The position numbers and the translations under genes were made by a program. This document shows positions 41,792-50,594 of a stretch of 64,000 bases of DNA, in pieces (position 1 is the stretch's first letter; each line of letters begins with the position of its first letter). The notes under the pieces are model-generated. The model had not been told where the DNA came from. It searched no databases and saw only the letters and a list, made by a program, of their open reading frames with translations. Source of the stretch: a bacterium (GTDB lineage Bacteria; Myxococcota_A; UBA9160; UBA4427). Location of the stretch: NCBI GenBank assembly GCA_024742285.1, contig JANSYR010000002.1, positions 186,001 to 250,000 on the forward strand. Reading direction: 5' to 3'.

Positions 41792-42754
41792 ATGGCCAGA
41801 CTTCACACGCCCGAAGACGTGACCCCCGCGCTCTCCCTCCAGCCGCTCAACTTCGCCGCACAGGATCCCGGCGTCGGCGGCTGGCAGCCGCTCATGAACC
41901 AGGGCGTCGGCGCCGACAAGGCCGGGATCGATCGTCTGGTCGTTTCCGACCACGTGATCCTCGGCGAGAACCTCGGCCACTACGCGGACCCGAAGCGCGG
42001 GGGGACCGAAGGGGGCGTGCAGCCGACCGGTCCCGACGGCCACTGGCTCGATCCGCTCGTGGTGATCTCGATGTGGGCCGCGCAGACGAGTCATGCCCGC
42101 TTCCTGACCGGGATCCTGATCGCGCCGCTGCGCCGACCGGCGACCCTCGCCAAGCAGCTCTCGACGATCGACGTCCTGTCCCACGGACGCCTCGACATCG
42201 GGGTCGGCGTCGGCTGGCAGGAGGAGGAGTACCAGGCGAACGGCGTCGCCTACAAGGGCCGAGGGAAGCTCCTCGACGAGACCCTCGACATCATGCAGAC
42301 GCTCTGGCGCGACGAGTCCGCGGCCTACTCGGGCGAGACCGTGAACTTCGAGAAGGTCCACCTGAACCCGAAGCCCCTCCGCGAGGGCGGCGTGCCGCTC
42401 TGGATCAGCGGCCGACTCAACAAGAACGTGCTCCAGCGGATCGTCCGCTTCGGTTCGGGCTGGATTCCGTGGGGCGCCGACGCGATGGACCCGATCGGCG
42501 GCCTTGCGAAGATCGCCGCCGAGATGGAGAAGGCCGGGCGCGACATGGCGGGCTTCCAGGCCGGGACCTATCTGCAGATTGCCGAGGACGGCGGGAAGAT
42601 CGACGCCGAAGCCACGGTCGCGGCGGTCGGCGCGATGGCCGAAGCCGGGATCACCGATTTCCGGATCACGCTGGACCTGCCCGACGAAGAGGCCGCGGTC
42701 CAGGACCTGCTCGCCCCCCTGGTCGAAGCCTTCCGGAAGCAGGCGGGCCGCTAG
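41792..42754 (+). CDS. Luciferase-like (LLM) F420-dependent oxidoreductase
   Basis: A 320-residue TIM-barrel protein of the luciferase-like family. 'DRLVVSDHVILGENLG' near residue 45, 'TGILIAPLRRPATLAKQLSTIDVLSHGRLDIGVGVGW' (read as TGILIAPLRRPATLAKQ and LSTIDVLSHGRLDIGVGVGW) and 'PLWISGR' match the TIGR03619 group of F420-dependent enzymes. It should oxidise or reduce a substrate with F420. Last gene of the plus-strand run starting at the amidohydrolase. ATG 41792 is preceded by AAGGAG. Confidence 0.85.
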   Translation: MARLHTPEDVTPALSLQPLNFAAQDPGVGGWQPLMNQGVGADKAGIDRLVVSDHVILGENLGHYADPKRGGTEGGVQPTGPDGHWLDPLVVISMWAAQTSHARFLTGILIAPLRRPATLAKQLSTIDVLSHGRLDIGVGVGWQEEEYQANGVAYKGRGKLLDETLDIMQTLWRDESAAYSGETVNFEKVHLNPKPLREGGVPLWISGRLNKNVLQRIVRFGSGWIPWGADAMDPIGGLAKIAAEMEKAGRDMAGFQAGTYLQIAEDGGKIDAEATVAAVGAMAEAGITDFRITLDLPDEEAAVQDLLAPLVEAFRKQAGR

Positions 42755-42852
42755 CCCAGGCGCGGTCGACGACGCGGAACCTACCTGCGTCCTTCTGGCC
42801 CTTTCCGGGAACAGTCACCACGGCTGGACCCCGATCGGGCAGAGGGTTTCGC

Positions 42853-43344
42853 GTGGATCTTGGTTCGCTGCTCTCCTCCGACCCGTTGATCGTCGCGGTC
42901 GGTCTGGCTGCATTCCTGGCGGGTGCGGTCGTCTCGCGCGTGCTCCCACGGCGCGTCGGACCGGCCGTGCCGCCGTCCGCCGAGGCGATCGTGCTGGATC
43001 TCTGTGCGCTGAACGGTCGACTGGCCGAGGATCCGACGTTGGCGGAACTCGTCGTGCGTTACGTGGAGGCGCCCGCACGGCTCGATCGGGTCGAGCGGAT
43101 CCGGGCGCGGGCCTGGTTCGACGCGGCGCGTCGGCTCCACGGTCTCCTGGCGGACGCGCTGGATCGCGATCCGGGGCTCGTGGCCCGGGCCGGCGATTTC
43201 GCGCCGTCCATGGGCGAGGGCGCCGGGGAGGCGCAGGTCAGGGGCGTCGCCGGCTTTCCGCCTCCGCCGGTCTCCAACGTCACGCTGATCGATCCGGAGT
43301 TCATGGCCTGGGTCGAGGCGATGAGGGTCCGCCGTCGAGCCTGA
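42853..43344 (+). CDS. Single-helix membrane protein of unknown function
   Basis: A 163-residue protein with one N-terminal membrane helix (residues 11-30, 'LIVAVGLAAFLAGAVVSRVL') and a cytoplasmic helical part ending in 'VSNVTLIDPEFMAWVEAMRV'. No family was recognised. The start is GTG 42853, preceded by AGAGGG; no ATG lies at the front of the domain. It is 98 bp behind the F420-type enzyme and converges on the GreA/GreB-like gene with 6 bp between. Confidence 0.55.
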   Translation: MDLGSLLSSDPLIVAVGLAAFLAGAVVSRVLPRRVGPAVPPSAEAIVLDLCALNGRLAEDPTLAELVVRYVEAPARLDRVERIRARAWFDAARRLHGLLADALDRDPGLVARAGDFAPSMGEGAGEAQVRGVAGFPPPPVSNVTLIDPEFMAWVEAMRVRRRA

Positions 43345-43350
43345 GTCGCG

Positions 43351-43887
43351 TCAGCGGATCTCGAGCACCTCGAAGCGCCGCTCGCCCCGCGGTGTGCGCA
43401 CGGCGCCCTCGTCTCCCACCTCGAGACCGAGCAGCGCCTGTCCGAGCGGGGAGACCGGCGTGACCGCGCGGATAGTCTGCCCGTCGACCTCGAGCTCGAT
43501 CCCGGCCGCGCCCGGGACCAGGAGCCACTGCTCCTCCTGCGCGTCCCCGGCTTCGTCCTCCGTCGCGACGGTCACGAGGGCCCCCACCGCGATCGCGTCG
43601 TCGTCGCCGAACAGACGAAGCGGCGTGCCCACGAGGGCCTCGATGTTGCGGCGAAGCTCGGTCACGCGCTCGGCGAGTCCGCGAGCGAGGTAGCTGTCTT
43701 CCGTGGCGCGCGTGTCCTTCGCGTGCTCGGCTCGATTCTCGGCGTGGGTCGCGCCGGCCTGCGTGTCGGCCTGGCGTCGCTCGACCGTCTCGAGGTCTGC
43801 TTCGATTCGCGCCCGGAGTGCGGAGACGAGCACCGCCTTCCTGCCCCGTTCGGCGCTCACGGCCCGCCCATCCGCGTGGTTCCGCAC
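43351..43887 (-). CDS. GreA/GreB-family transcription elongation factor-like protein
   Basis: A 178-residue protein. An N-terminal coiled-coil segment (about residues 20-85, rich in Glu, Arg and Ala) is followed by a GreA/GreB C-terminal domain with 'GALVTVATEDEAG', 'QWLLVPGAAGIELEVDG' and 'VSPLGQALLGLEVGDEGAV'. It likely binds the RNA polymerase secondary channel, though the acidic tip residues of GreA are less clear. Gre-like paralogues in this form are common beside housekeeping GreA. It is divergent from the glutathione S-transferase gene. Confidence 0.8.
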   Translation of the reverse strand: MRNHADGRAVSAERGRKAVLVSALRARIEADLETVERRQADTQAGATHAENRAEHAKDTRATEDSYLARGLAERVTELRRNIEALVGTPLRLFGDDDAIAVGALVTVATEDEAGDAQEEQWLLVPGAAGIELEVDGQTIRAVTPVSPLGQALLGLEVGDEGAVRTPRGERRFEVLEIR

Positions 43888-43956
43888 GGAGCGCTCGGAT
43901 ACCGTCGACGGCGTCCGCGCGTCCGCGGGCGTTCGTTCTTCCTGGCGAGGTCAAGC

Positions 43957-44580
43957 ATGATGAAGCTCTACCACGTTCCCGGCTCCCGGTCCGCCCGGGT
44001 GCTCTGGCTGCTGCTCGAGCTCGGGATCGAGCACGAGGTCGTGCGGCTCTCCATGGCGGACGGCTCCCAGCGATCGCCGGAGTACCTCGCGATCCATCCC
44101 CTCGGCCGGGTGCCGTCGCTCGAGGACGAGGGTCAGACCTTCTACGAGTCGGGCGCGATCGTGCAGTACCTGCTCGAGCGCTACGGCGAGGGGCGCTTCG
44201 AGCCGCCGGTCGGAAGTTTCGAGCGGCCGCGTTATCTGCAGTGGTTCCACTGGGGCGAGGCCACGTTGCTCCCGCCGATCGTCACGATGAACAGCCACCG
44301 TTTCGTGCTGAAGGAGGCGGATCGCTCGAAGAAAGCGGTCGACGTGGCGCGCCGGCAGCTCGCGCGGATCCTCGCCGTGCTCGAGTCGGAGGTGGCCGGG
44401 CGCGCCTTCCTCGTCGGAGACGCGTTCACCGCGGCGGACATCATGGTCGGCTACGGCGTGACCCTCGCGACGCTCGTCGGTGAGCTCCCGGACGACGTCC
44501 CGGCCGTCCACGCCTGGCTGGACGGGCTCGCGGCGCGCCCCGCGTACGCGCGAGCGCTTCGCGGCGGATTCGCCGGGTAG
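43957..44580 (+). CDS. Glutathione S-transferase family protein
   Basis: A 207-residue protein with the GST fold: 'LYHVPGSRSARVLWLLLEL' (N-terminal thioredoxin-like part, Ser in the glutathione-activating position), 'IHPLGRVPSLEDEG', 'YESGAIVQYLLERYGEG', then the all-helical C-terminal domain with 'FTAADIMVGYGV' (N-capping box). It conjugates or isomerises electrophiles with glutathione. ATG 43957 is followed at once by a second ATG; the first is kept. It lies upstream of the acyl-CoA dehydrogenase run at 44849. Confidence 0.85.
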   Translation: MMKLYHVPGSRSARVLWLLLELGIEHEVVRLSMADGSQRSPEYLAIHPLGRVPSLEDEGQTFYESGAIVQYLLERYGEGRFEPPVGSFERPRYLQWFHWGEATLLPPIVTMNSHRFVLKEADRSKKAVDVARRQLARILAVLESEVAGRAFLVGDAFTAADIMVGYGVTLATLVGELPDDVPAVHAWLDGLAARPAYARALRGGFAG

Positions 44581-44618
44581 GGGGAGGTCGTCGGTCGTCG
44601 CGCTCGCCGATCGCTCGG

Positions 44619-44634
44619 GGCGGCTCGAGCCGCC
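44619..44634. promoter_or_regulatory. 16-bp perfect palindrome after the GST gene
   Basis: GGCGGCTCGAGCCGCC, perfectly palindromic, 39 bp after the GST stop. It is followed by a short CTTCCG/CGGAAG palindrome. It may act as a terminator hairpin or a protein-binding site; there is no T-run. Confidence 0.35.
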
Positions 44635-44674
44635 GGCAACTTCCGTCGGAAGCCGCCGGAATCGAACGGCTTCT

Positions 44675-44702
44675 CGATAACATCGCGAAAGTAGACTTAT
44701 CG
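44675..44702. promoter_or_regulatory. Inverted repeat CGATAA-N16-TTATCG upstream of the dehydrogenase operon
   Basis: Six-base arms at 44675-44680 and 44697-44702 in an AT-richer patch, about 147 bp before the HsaA-like gene start. The layout fits an operator for the 44849-48351 operon. No adjacent regulator gene is present. Confidence 0.35.
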
Positions 44703-44848
44703 GTGGTGAAAGGATCCGCGCGTCTCGACGAGGAAGTCGACCGCAGGGGCGGCGTCACCCCGGGCAGGGTGGTAGAACGTGTTCCAGCCCCTGCCCGCGC
44801 GGCGGGCTTTCCGCACCCATCCCCGTGCTCGCACCCGAGGAGACGCCC

Positions 44849-46003
44849 ATGTCCGCCGAAGTCGACCTGCTTGCCGAAGCCCGTTCGCTCCGCCCGCTGA
44901 TCGAATCCGAGGCGAACGCGACGGACGACGCGCTCACGCTGACGCAGCCCGTGGTCGAGGCGTTCGAGAAGTCGGGTCTCTTCCACATGATGGTGCCGCG
45001 CTCCCTCGGCGGGTACGAGGCCGACTGCTCGACCATCATCGACGTCTTCGAAGAGCTGGCCCACCAGGACGGCTCGATCGGCTGGTCTCAGATGGCCAAC
45101 GCGAGCGCCACCTCGTACTGCGCCTTCCTCGACCCCGGGGTCGCCCGGGACATGGTCGGCGACAAGGCGGGCTCGGTCTTCGCAGGTCAGTTCGCGCCGC
45201 GCGGCGTGATCCGCCGCGAAGGCGAAGGTTTCGTGATCTCCGGCGAGTACGGCTTCGGCAGCGGGAGCGGACACGCGTCCTACCTGGGCGGCGGCGGCTT
45301 CGTGATGACCGAAGAGGGCGTGCCGGAGATGCTGCCCAACGGACTGCCCGCCTATCTCTGTTATTTCGTTCCGAAGGAAGAGGTCGTCATGAAGGGCGGC
45401 TGGGACGTGATGGGGCTGCGCGGGACGGGCAGCTTCGACTACGGCGTCCCGGAGCAGTACGTAGATGCGAAGAACACGTTCTGGCTCTTCGATCCGCAGG
45501 TGAAGACGGGCGGTACGTTCTACGGCATCGGCGCGACGGCGCTCGCCGGCCTCGGCCACGCGGGCTGGGGGCTCGGCGTCGCGCGCCGGGCGCTCGACGA
45601 GATCGGCGAGATCGCGAAGGCCGGTCGCGCCCGCATGAGCAGTGGCGCGCTCCTCGACCAGCAGGTCTTCCAGCGCGAGTACGGCGAGAAGTGTTTCGCC
45701 CTCGATTCCGTCCGCCAGCTCGTGCACGAGGTCTACGGGCGCATGGAGCGACGCCTCGCCAACGGCGAGACCCTCGGCAAGGCGGACAACGACGAGATGA
45801 TGGGCTGCGTCGCGTACATGACCCGGATCTGCGAGGAGGTGACGACCTTCGCCTATCGCGCGGCGGGGAGTCAGGGGCTGCGCAACCCGAGCCTCGTGCA
45901 GCGATGCTTCCGGGACATGATGACCGGTGCGCTCCACATCTTCGTCGACCCGAAGAGCTTCGAAGAGCACGCGAAGAACCGGCTCGGGGCGACGCCCGCC
46001 TGA
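44849..46003 (+). CDS. HsaA-like flavin-dependent oxygenase / acyl-CoA dehydrogenase-fold protein
   Basis: A 384-residue acyl-CoA-dehydrogenase-fold protein of the group that includes HsaA and other two-component flavin monooxygenases. 'GLFHMMVPRSLGGYEADCST', 'DGSIGWSQMANASATSYCAFL' (blocks DGSIGWSQM and ANASATSYCAFL) and the C-terminal 'RDMMTGALHIFVDPKSFEE' are typical. The motif GYxxE of true dehydrogenases is absent, which favours hydroxylase chemistry using reduced flavin from a separate reductase. ATG 44849 follows GAGGAGACG. It leads an operon with two acyl-CoA dehydrogenase genes. Confidence 0.8.
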   Translation: MSAEVDLLAEARSLRPLIESEANATDDALTLTQPVVEAFEKSGLFHMMVPRSLGGYEADCSTIIDVFEELAHQDGSIGWSQMANASATSYCAFLDPGVARDMVGDKAGSVFAGQFAPRGVIRREGEGFVISGEYGFGSGSGHASYLGGGGFVMTEEGVPEMLPNGLPAYLCYFVPKEEVVMKGGWDVMGLRGTGSFDYGVPEQYVDAKNTFWLFDPQVKTGGTFYGIGATALAGLGHAGWGLGVARRALDEIGEIAKAGRARMSSGALLDQQVFQREYGEKCFALDSVRQLVHEVYGRMERRLANGETLGKADNDEMMGCVAYMTRICEEVTTFAYRAAGSQGLRNPSLVQRCFRDMMTGALHIFVDPKSFEEHAKNRLGATPA

Positions 46004-46061
46004 GGCGTGCCCCGAACGGAACGAAACCGACGCCCGACGAGAACGGGCACCAGGAGAGACG

Positions 46062-47141
46062 ATGGATTTCGGATTGAGTGAGGAGCAGGAGATGCTCCAG
46101 GAGACGATTCGCGGCTTCGCCCAGAACGAATGCCCGACGACGCGCCTCCGCGAGCTCTTCGACAAGGGAGAGGGGCACGACCCGGCCCTCTGGACGGCCC
46201 TCGCGGAGATGGGCATCGCGGGCCTGATCGTCCCGGAGGAGCACGGCGGCGCCGGCATGGAGCTGCTCGACCTGGCGCTCGTGGCCGAGGTGCTCGGCGA
46301 GTACGCGATCCCCGGCCCCTTCCTCGGTCATGCGCTCGCGATCCGCGGTGTGATGCTCGCGGGCAGCGCCGAACAGCAGGCGAAGATCCTGCCCGACCTG
46401 GCCGACGGTTCGCAGATCGCCACCGCGGCGCTCCAGGAAGGCGACGCGGACTGGACGCCCGAGTCCTGGACCGCGCGGGTTCGCGGCGGCCGCCTGACCG
46501 GCGAGAAGACCATCGTCTCGCACGCGGGCATCGCCGACCGGATCCTCGTCGGCCTCGACGCGGGCGGCCTCGCGTGGGTCGACACGCGGGGCGAGGGCGT
46601 GGTGATCGAGGATCTGGGCGGCATCGACCGGACCCGCCCGGTCTACCGGGTGCGCTTCGAGGGCGCGCCGGCGGAGGTCCTCGAGGGCGGTGGCGGCAAT
46701 GCCTGGCAGCTCGTCGAGACCGCGGCGGTCCTGCTGGCTGCCGATGCCTTCGGCGCGGCGACGAAGCTGATCGACATCGACGTGGCCTACGCGATGGAGC
46801 GGGAGCAGTTCGGCCAGCCGATCGCCCAGTTCCAGGCGATCAAGCACACGATCGCGAGGCTCGGGACCGACATCGAGCCGGCCCGCGCGCTCTTCTGGTA
46901 CGCGGCCCACTGCCAGGACGCGATCCCGGACGAAGCCGCCCGCGCCGCGTCGGTCGCGAAGGCGCACATCACGGACCGCGCCATGAACGCGGCCCGGGAG
47001 TCCGTGGAGCTCCACGGCGGCTATGGCTTCACCTGGGAATGCGAAGTCCAGATGTGGTTCAAGCGGATCATGCTCGACCGTTCGCTGCTCGGAACGCCGG
47101 ATCAGTGGCGAGAGCGCACGGCCGTGTTGGGGGAGTACTGA
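46062..47141 (+). CDS. Acyl-CoA dehydrogenase, Glu-bearing subunit of a second pair
   Basis: A 359-residue acyl-CoA dehydrogenase starting 'MDFGLSEEQEMLQETIRGFA'. The beta-domain lies near 120-200, and the C-terminal motif 'HGGYGFTWECEVQMWF' places the likely catalytic Glu at residue 326. It forms a 2-enoyl-CoA. 'GLIVPEEHGGAG' and 'REQFGQPIAQFQAIKH' are standard blocks. It is 58 bp behind the HsaA-like gene and 1 bp ahead of its partner dehydrogenase. Confidence 0.85.
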   Translation: MDFGLSEEQEMLQETIRGFAQNECPTTRLRELFDKGEGHDPALWTALAEMGIAGLIVPEEHGGAGMELLDLALVAEVLGEYAIPGPFLGHALAIRGVMLAGSAEQQAKILPDLADGSQIATAALQEGDADWTPESWTARVRGGRLTGEKTIVSHAGIADRILVGLDAGGLAWVDTRGEGVVIEDLGGIDRTRPVYRVRFEGAPAEVLEGGGGNAWQLVETAAVLLAADAFGAATKLIDIDVAYAMEREQFGQPIAQFQAIKHTIARLGTDIEPARALFWYAAHCQDAIPDEAARAASVAKAHITDRAMNAARESVELHGGYGFTWECEVQMWFKRIMLDRSLLGTPDQWRERTAVLGEY

Positions 47142-47142
47142 G

Positions 47143-48351
47143 ATGGATCTCGAATACAGCGCAGAACACCAGGCCTTTCGCGACGAGGTCCGCGAGTTCC
47201 TCGAGGGTTGGCCGCTCAAGGGCGACGAAGCCAGGCTCCCGCAGGAGGAGCAGGAGCAGATCTTCCGCAAGCGCGGGATCGAAGCGGGCTACGTCTATCG
47301 CGCCGTTCCGAAGCAGTACGGCGGTTCCGAGCAGCCACAGGACGCGATCAAGGACCGGATCATCGTCGAGGAGTTCTACGCGGCGGGCGCGCCGCGGGAC
47401 CTGATGAGCCAGGGCGCCGGGCTGATGGTCCCGACGCTGCTCGAGTTCGGAACCGAGGAGCAGAAGGAGCGCTGGATCCCGCCGGCGCTGACCGGCGAGG
47501 CGAACTGGTGCCAGGGCTACAGCGAGCCCGGCTCGGGGTCCGATCTCGCGTCGCTCCAGTGCCAGGCGCGGCTCGACGGCGACGAGTGGGTGCTCAACGG
47601 CCAGAAGATCTGGACTTCGTCGGCGCAGCGCGCACACATGATGTTCGGGCTCTTCCGCTCCGAGCCGGACGCGAAGAAGCACGAGGGCATCACCTATCTG
47701 CTCGTGCCGATGGACGCCGAGGGCATCGAGGTCCGCCCGCTCCGCGAGATGAGCGGGGGCTACGAGTTCAACGAGGTGTTCTTCGACGACGTCCGCGTGC
47801 CGGTCGAGAACACCGTCGGGAAACGCGGTCAGGGCTGGCAGATCTCTCGCGCCACCCTCGTCCACGAGCGCAACCTGATCGGCAACCCGAACTCGATGCG
47901 GGAAGCCTTCTCGGATCTCCTCGACCTCGCGCGCAGCCGCAAGATCAACGGGGTGCCGGCGAACGAGGATCCCGGCATGCGACGCCGGATCGCCGAGATC
48001 GAGGGCTACGTCCAGACGAGCCAGCTCTCGAACATGCGTCAGTTCACGGCCGCGAATAAGGGCAAGATGCTCGAGGTCATGCGGCCCATGATGATGAACA
48101 AGGTGGCCGGCACGGACATCATGCAGATGATCATGAAGTGCGCCTACGACCTGCTCGGGGGCGACGGAATCCTCGCGCCGACGGAGTCGGAGCTGGACAC
48201 CTGGGGGCGCCAGACGACGTCGACCGGCTGGGTCCTCCAGTACGTCTTCTCGATGGGGCCGGCGATCGCCGGGGGCGCGTCCAACATCCAGCGCAACATC
48301 ATCGGCGAGCGCGGCTACGGCCTGCCTCGGGACCTGCGACGGGAGTCGTAG
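47143..48351 (+). CDS. Acyl-CoA dehydrogenase, partner subunit of the second pair
   Basis: A 402-residue acyl-CoA dehydrogenase. 'VPKQYGGSEQPQDAIKDRIIVEEF' (blocks VPKQYGGSEQPQ and DAIKDRIIVEEF), 'QGYSEPGSGSDLASLQCQA' and 'NGQKIWTSSAQRA' are the binding blocks. The C-terminus 'GGASNIQRNIIGERGYGLPRD' is of the same type as the partner subunit at 40491, without the TxE Glu. Two adjacent pairs of this kind in one region point to heteromeric FadE-type complexes. Last gene of the operon. Confidence 0.85.
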   Translation: MDLEYSAEHQAFRDEVREFLEGWPLKGDEARLPQEEQEQIFRKRGIEAGYVYRAVPKQYGGSEQPQDAIKDRIIVEEFYAAGAPRDLMSQGAGLMVPTLLEFGTEEQKERWIPPALTGEANWCQGYSEPGSGSDLASLQCQARLDGDEWVLNGQKIWTSSAQRAHMMFGLFRSEPDAKKHEGITYLLVPMDAEGIEVRPLREMSGGYEFNEVFFDDVRVPVENTVGKRGQGWQISRATLVHERNLIGNPNSMREAFSDLLDLARSRKINGVPANEDPGMRRRIAEIEGYVQTSQLSNMRQFTAANKGKMLEVMRPMMMNKVAGTDIMQMIMKCAYDLLGGDGILAPTESELDTWGRQTTSTGWVLQYVFSMGPAIAGGASNIQRNIIGERGYGLPRDLRRES

Positions 48352-48418
48352 CCCCCGGGGCGGCTCGCCCTCAAGCACGTCCGCCGACAGGCCGATCCGG
48401 ACTTCGAAGGAGCCCGGC

Positions 48419-48790
48419 ATGAAGAAGGCGATGGCGAAGGCGGGATGGAAGCTCGGCGGCGGTCTGCTGCTCGTCGGGGCGGTCCTCGGTGTGCGCATCG
48501 TGACCGCGGATCCGGACGGGATCGAAGACCAGATCGACGAGCTCGAATCCCTCGAGGCCGAGCTGGCGGCGGACGCCGAGTCGCGGGGCGCGGAAGCGCC
48601 GGGATCGGACGCGGAGGACGCGGGCCTCGTGGCGCGGATGAGCGCGACGGTGCGCGACAGGCTAGGAAGCGCCGAGACGGGACCCGATCCGAACCGACTC
48701 GTGCGCTGTGACCTCGGCGGGGGTGTCCAGTTCATGCGCGCGGCCGATTGCCAGAGTCGCGGTGGCGACCTGACCGAAGTCGATCGCTAG
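48419..48790 (+). CDS. Small exported or membrane-anchored protein of unknown function
   Basis: A 123-residue protein with an N-terminal signal anchor (MKKAMAKAGW..., hydrophobic residues 12-27), an acidic Glu/Asp/Ala-rich middle (residues 32-68) and two cysteines near the end (CDLGGG...DCQSRGG) that could pair outside the cytoplasm. No family was recognised. GGAG precedes ATG 48419. It converges on the MFS gene. Confidence 0.5.
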   Translation: MKKAMAKAGWKLGGGLLLVGAVLGVRIVTADPDGIEDQIDELESLEAELAADAESRGAEAPGSDAEDAGLVARMSATVRDRLGSAETGPDPNRLVRCDLGGGVQFMRAADCQSRGGDLTEVDR

Positions 48791-48824
48791 GCGACCGCGA
48801 AGGCGGCTCGGCCGCAGGCGGTCG

Positions 48825-50378
48825 TCAGGCCGGCGCCTTCTTGCCGTGCGCGACCTCGCTGGGCGAGGTCGCTTCCTCGTCCTCCGCATCGTGGTCGATC
48901 GGGCGCAGTGCGAGCGCGGCGACCAGACCGAACGCCGCGAACAGGGCGCCCAGCAGGTAGCCGTCCCGGAACGATGCGGTCGAGGTCGCGTCGGCGCACA
49001 TCGCGGTCAGGATCGAGACGCCGGACACGGCGCCGATTCCGGTGGTCGTCGACATGGTCGAGACCGCGATCCCGTGGTCCTGCTCGTCGACGGCGGAGGC
49101 GACCATCGTCGAGAGGGACGGCTGTGCCAGCCCCGCTCCGAGCCCGGCCAGCACGAGCCCGGCGACGATCGGAGCGAGATGCTCGATCTCGGCCCCGATC
49201 GCGAAGGCGCTCATCGCGGCGACGACGGCCACCATCCCCGCGATGATCATCGACCGTTCGCCGTACTTCGCGCCGAGGCTGCCGCCGACCGGTGACGCCG
49301 CGGAGAGCGAGATCGGCCGCGCGATCGTCCACATCGACGTCGCCGCCTGGCCGAGACCGAAGACGCCGAGCATGATGAGCGGACTGATGATGAAGCCGCC
49401 CATGTACGCGAACTGCATCATGAACCCGATCACCAGGGGCAGGACGAAATTGCGCCGAGCCAGGAAGTCGAGGGGAAGCAGCGGGGACGGGGATCGCCGC
49501 TCGATCGTGGCGAAGAGCCAGAGCAGCGCGGGCGTGGCCACGAGCGCCAGCAGCACGCGCGGATCCGAGGCGCCCCAGACCGGCAGCCGGTTGACGGCGA
49601 AGGTCAGCGTGAAGGCCGCCACGGCGAGGGCGGCGGCGCCGGGCACGTCGAGGGAAAGGTCGTCGCGTCGCGGCGTCTCGACGAGGACCCACAGCGCCAC
49701 CGAGAGCGCGATCGCCGAGAGCGCTCCCTGGATCAGGAAGATCGGCCGCCAGCCGATCCACTCGACGAGAACGCCGCCGACCGCGAGGCCCACCACAGGC
49801 GCCCCCGCGATCACGACGCTCATCCAGCCCATCGCCTTCACCCGGTCGCGCCGGTCGTAGACCTTGAAGAGGATCGCCATCGAGGCGGGCATCGTCGCCG
49901 TGCCCGCGAGCTGGGCGAGGGTGCGGAACCCGATCAGGCTCGTCGCATCCCACGCGAAGGCCGTGGCCGTCGCCACGACGGTGGCGAGGGCGAAGCCCGA
50001 GAGATAGACGAGGCGATGGCCGTGCAGGTCGCCGAGCTTGCCGAGCAGAGGGGCGGAGACCGCCTGGGCCAGCATCGGCGCGGTCATCACCCAGGCGATC
50101 GTCGCGACGTCGCTTCCGAGGTCGGCGGCGATCGTCTTGAGCGAGACGCCCAGGATCGTCATGGTGAAGGTCGTCGCGAAGCAGCCCGCCAGACAGGTCC
50201 AGAGGACCCACCGGCGGTGGTTCGGACTCGCCAACGCACGGGCGCGCACGCGCTGCCAGGGGCCGGCAGCGCCCGGACTCGGCTTCGAGGCCGATCGAGT
50301 GCGGGGGGCCTCGCCGGCGCGCGTCGCCGCCTCGTCGGGCGGAGAAGCGGGGCCGGTCGGGCCGCGGTCTTCGTGCAT
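48825..50378 (-). CDS. MFS transporter, DHA2/EmrB-like
   Basis: A 517-residue membrane protein with about 14 helices after a 45-residue polar N-terminus. 'GCFATTFTMTILGVSLKTIAADLGSDVATIAWVMTAPMLAQAV' begins the carrier (blocks GCFATTFTMTILGVSLK and TIAADLGSDVATIAWVM), and 'GKLGDLHGHRLVYLSGFAL' is motif A. The 14-helix length points to drug/H+ antiporters of the DHA2 group. The start at 50378 is the first ATG giving the full N-terminal helix; no clear ribosome-binding site precedes it, so a later start is possible. Confidence 0.8.
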   Translation of the reverse strand: MHEDRGPTGPASPPDEAATRAGEAPRTRSASKPSPGAAGPWQRVRARALASPNHRRWVLWTCLAGCFATTFTMTILGVSLKTIAADLGSDVATIAWVMTAPMLAQAVSAPLLGKLGDLHGHRLVYLSGFALATVVATATAFAWDATSLIGFRTLAQLAGTATMPASMAILFKVYDRRDRVKAMGWMSVVIAGAPVVGLAVGGVLVEWIGWRPIFLIQGALSAIALSVALWVLVETPRRDDLSLDVPGAAALAVAAFTLTFAVNRLPVWGASDPRVLLALVATPALLWLFATIERRSPSPLLPLDFLARRNFVLPLVIGFMMQFAYMGGFIISPLIMLGVFGLGQAATSMWTIARPISLSAASPVGGSLGAKYGERSMIIAGMVAVVAAMSAFAIGAEIEHLAPIVAGLVLAGLGAGLAQPSLSTMVASAVDEQDHGIAVSTMSTTTGIGAVSGVSILTAMCADATSTASFRDGYLLGALFAAFGLVAALALRPIDHDAEDEEATSPSEVAHGKKAPA

Positions 50379-50533
50379 GTGGAGGAGATCCCGGTGGGCG
50401 CGGGCGGCCGCAGCATAGCGTGCGTCCCGGGCGGCCCCAGGACGCGCCTCCGTTTCAGATCGAAAGCCGCGACGGGCCGGGGCTCCAGACCGCATCCCGA
50501 GCCCGCGTGAGGTCGCCGGTGGGCGCTCTTGCG

Positions 50534-50549
50534 TGGCACTTGCCTTGCA
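50534..50549 (+). promoter_or_regulatory. Near-consensus sigma-54 promoter
   Basis: TGGCACTTGCCTTGCA: GG and GC are separated by exactly 10 bases, and all core bases match TGGCAC-N5-TTGC. It lies 45 bp before the ATG at 50595, the usual distance. The sigma-54 gene (rpoN) itself is in this window at 61045. Confidence 0.7.
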
Positions 50550-50594
50550 CTTGCCTGTCGGCGCGCGGCCTTTCCGCGCGGCATGGAGAGAGCG

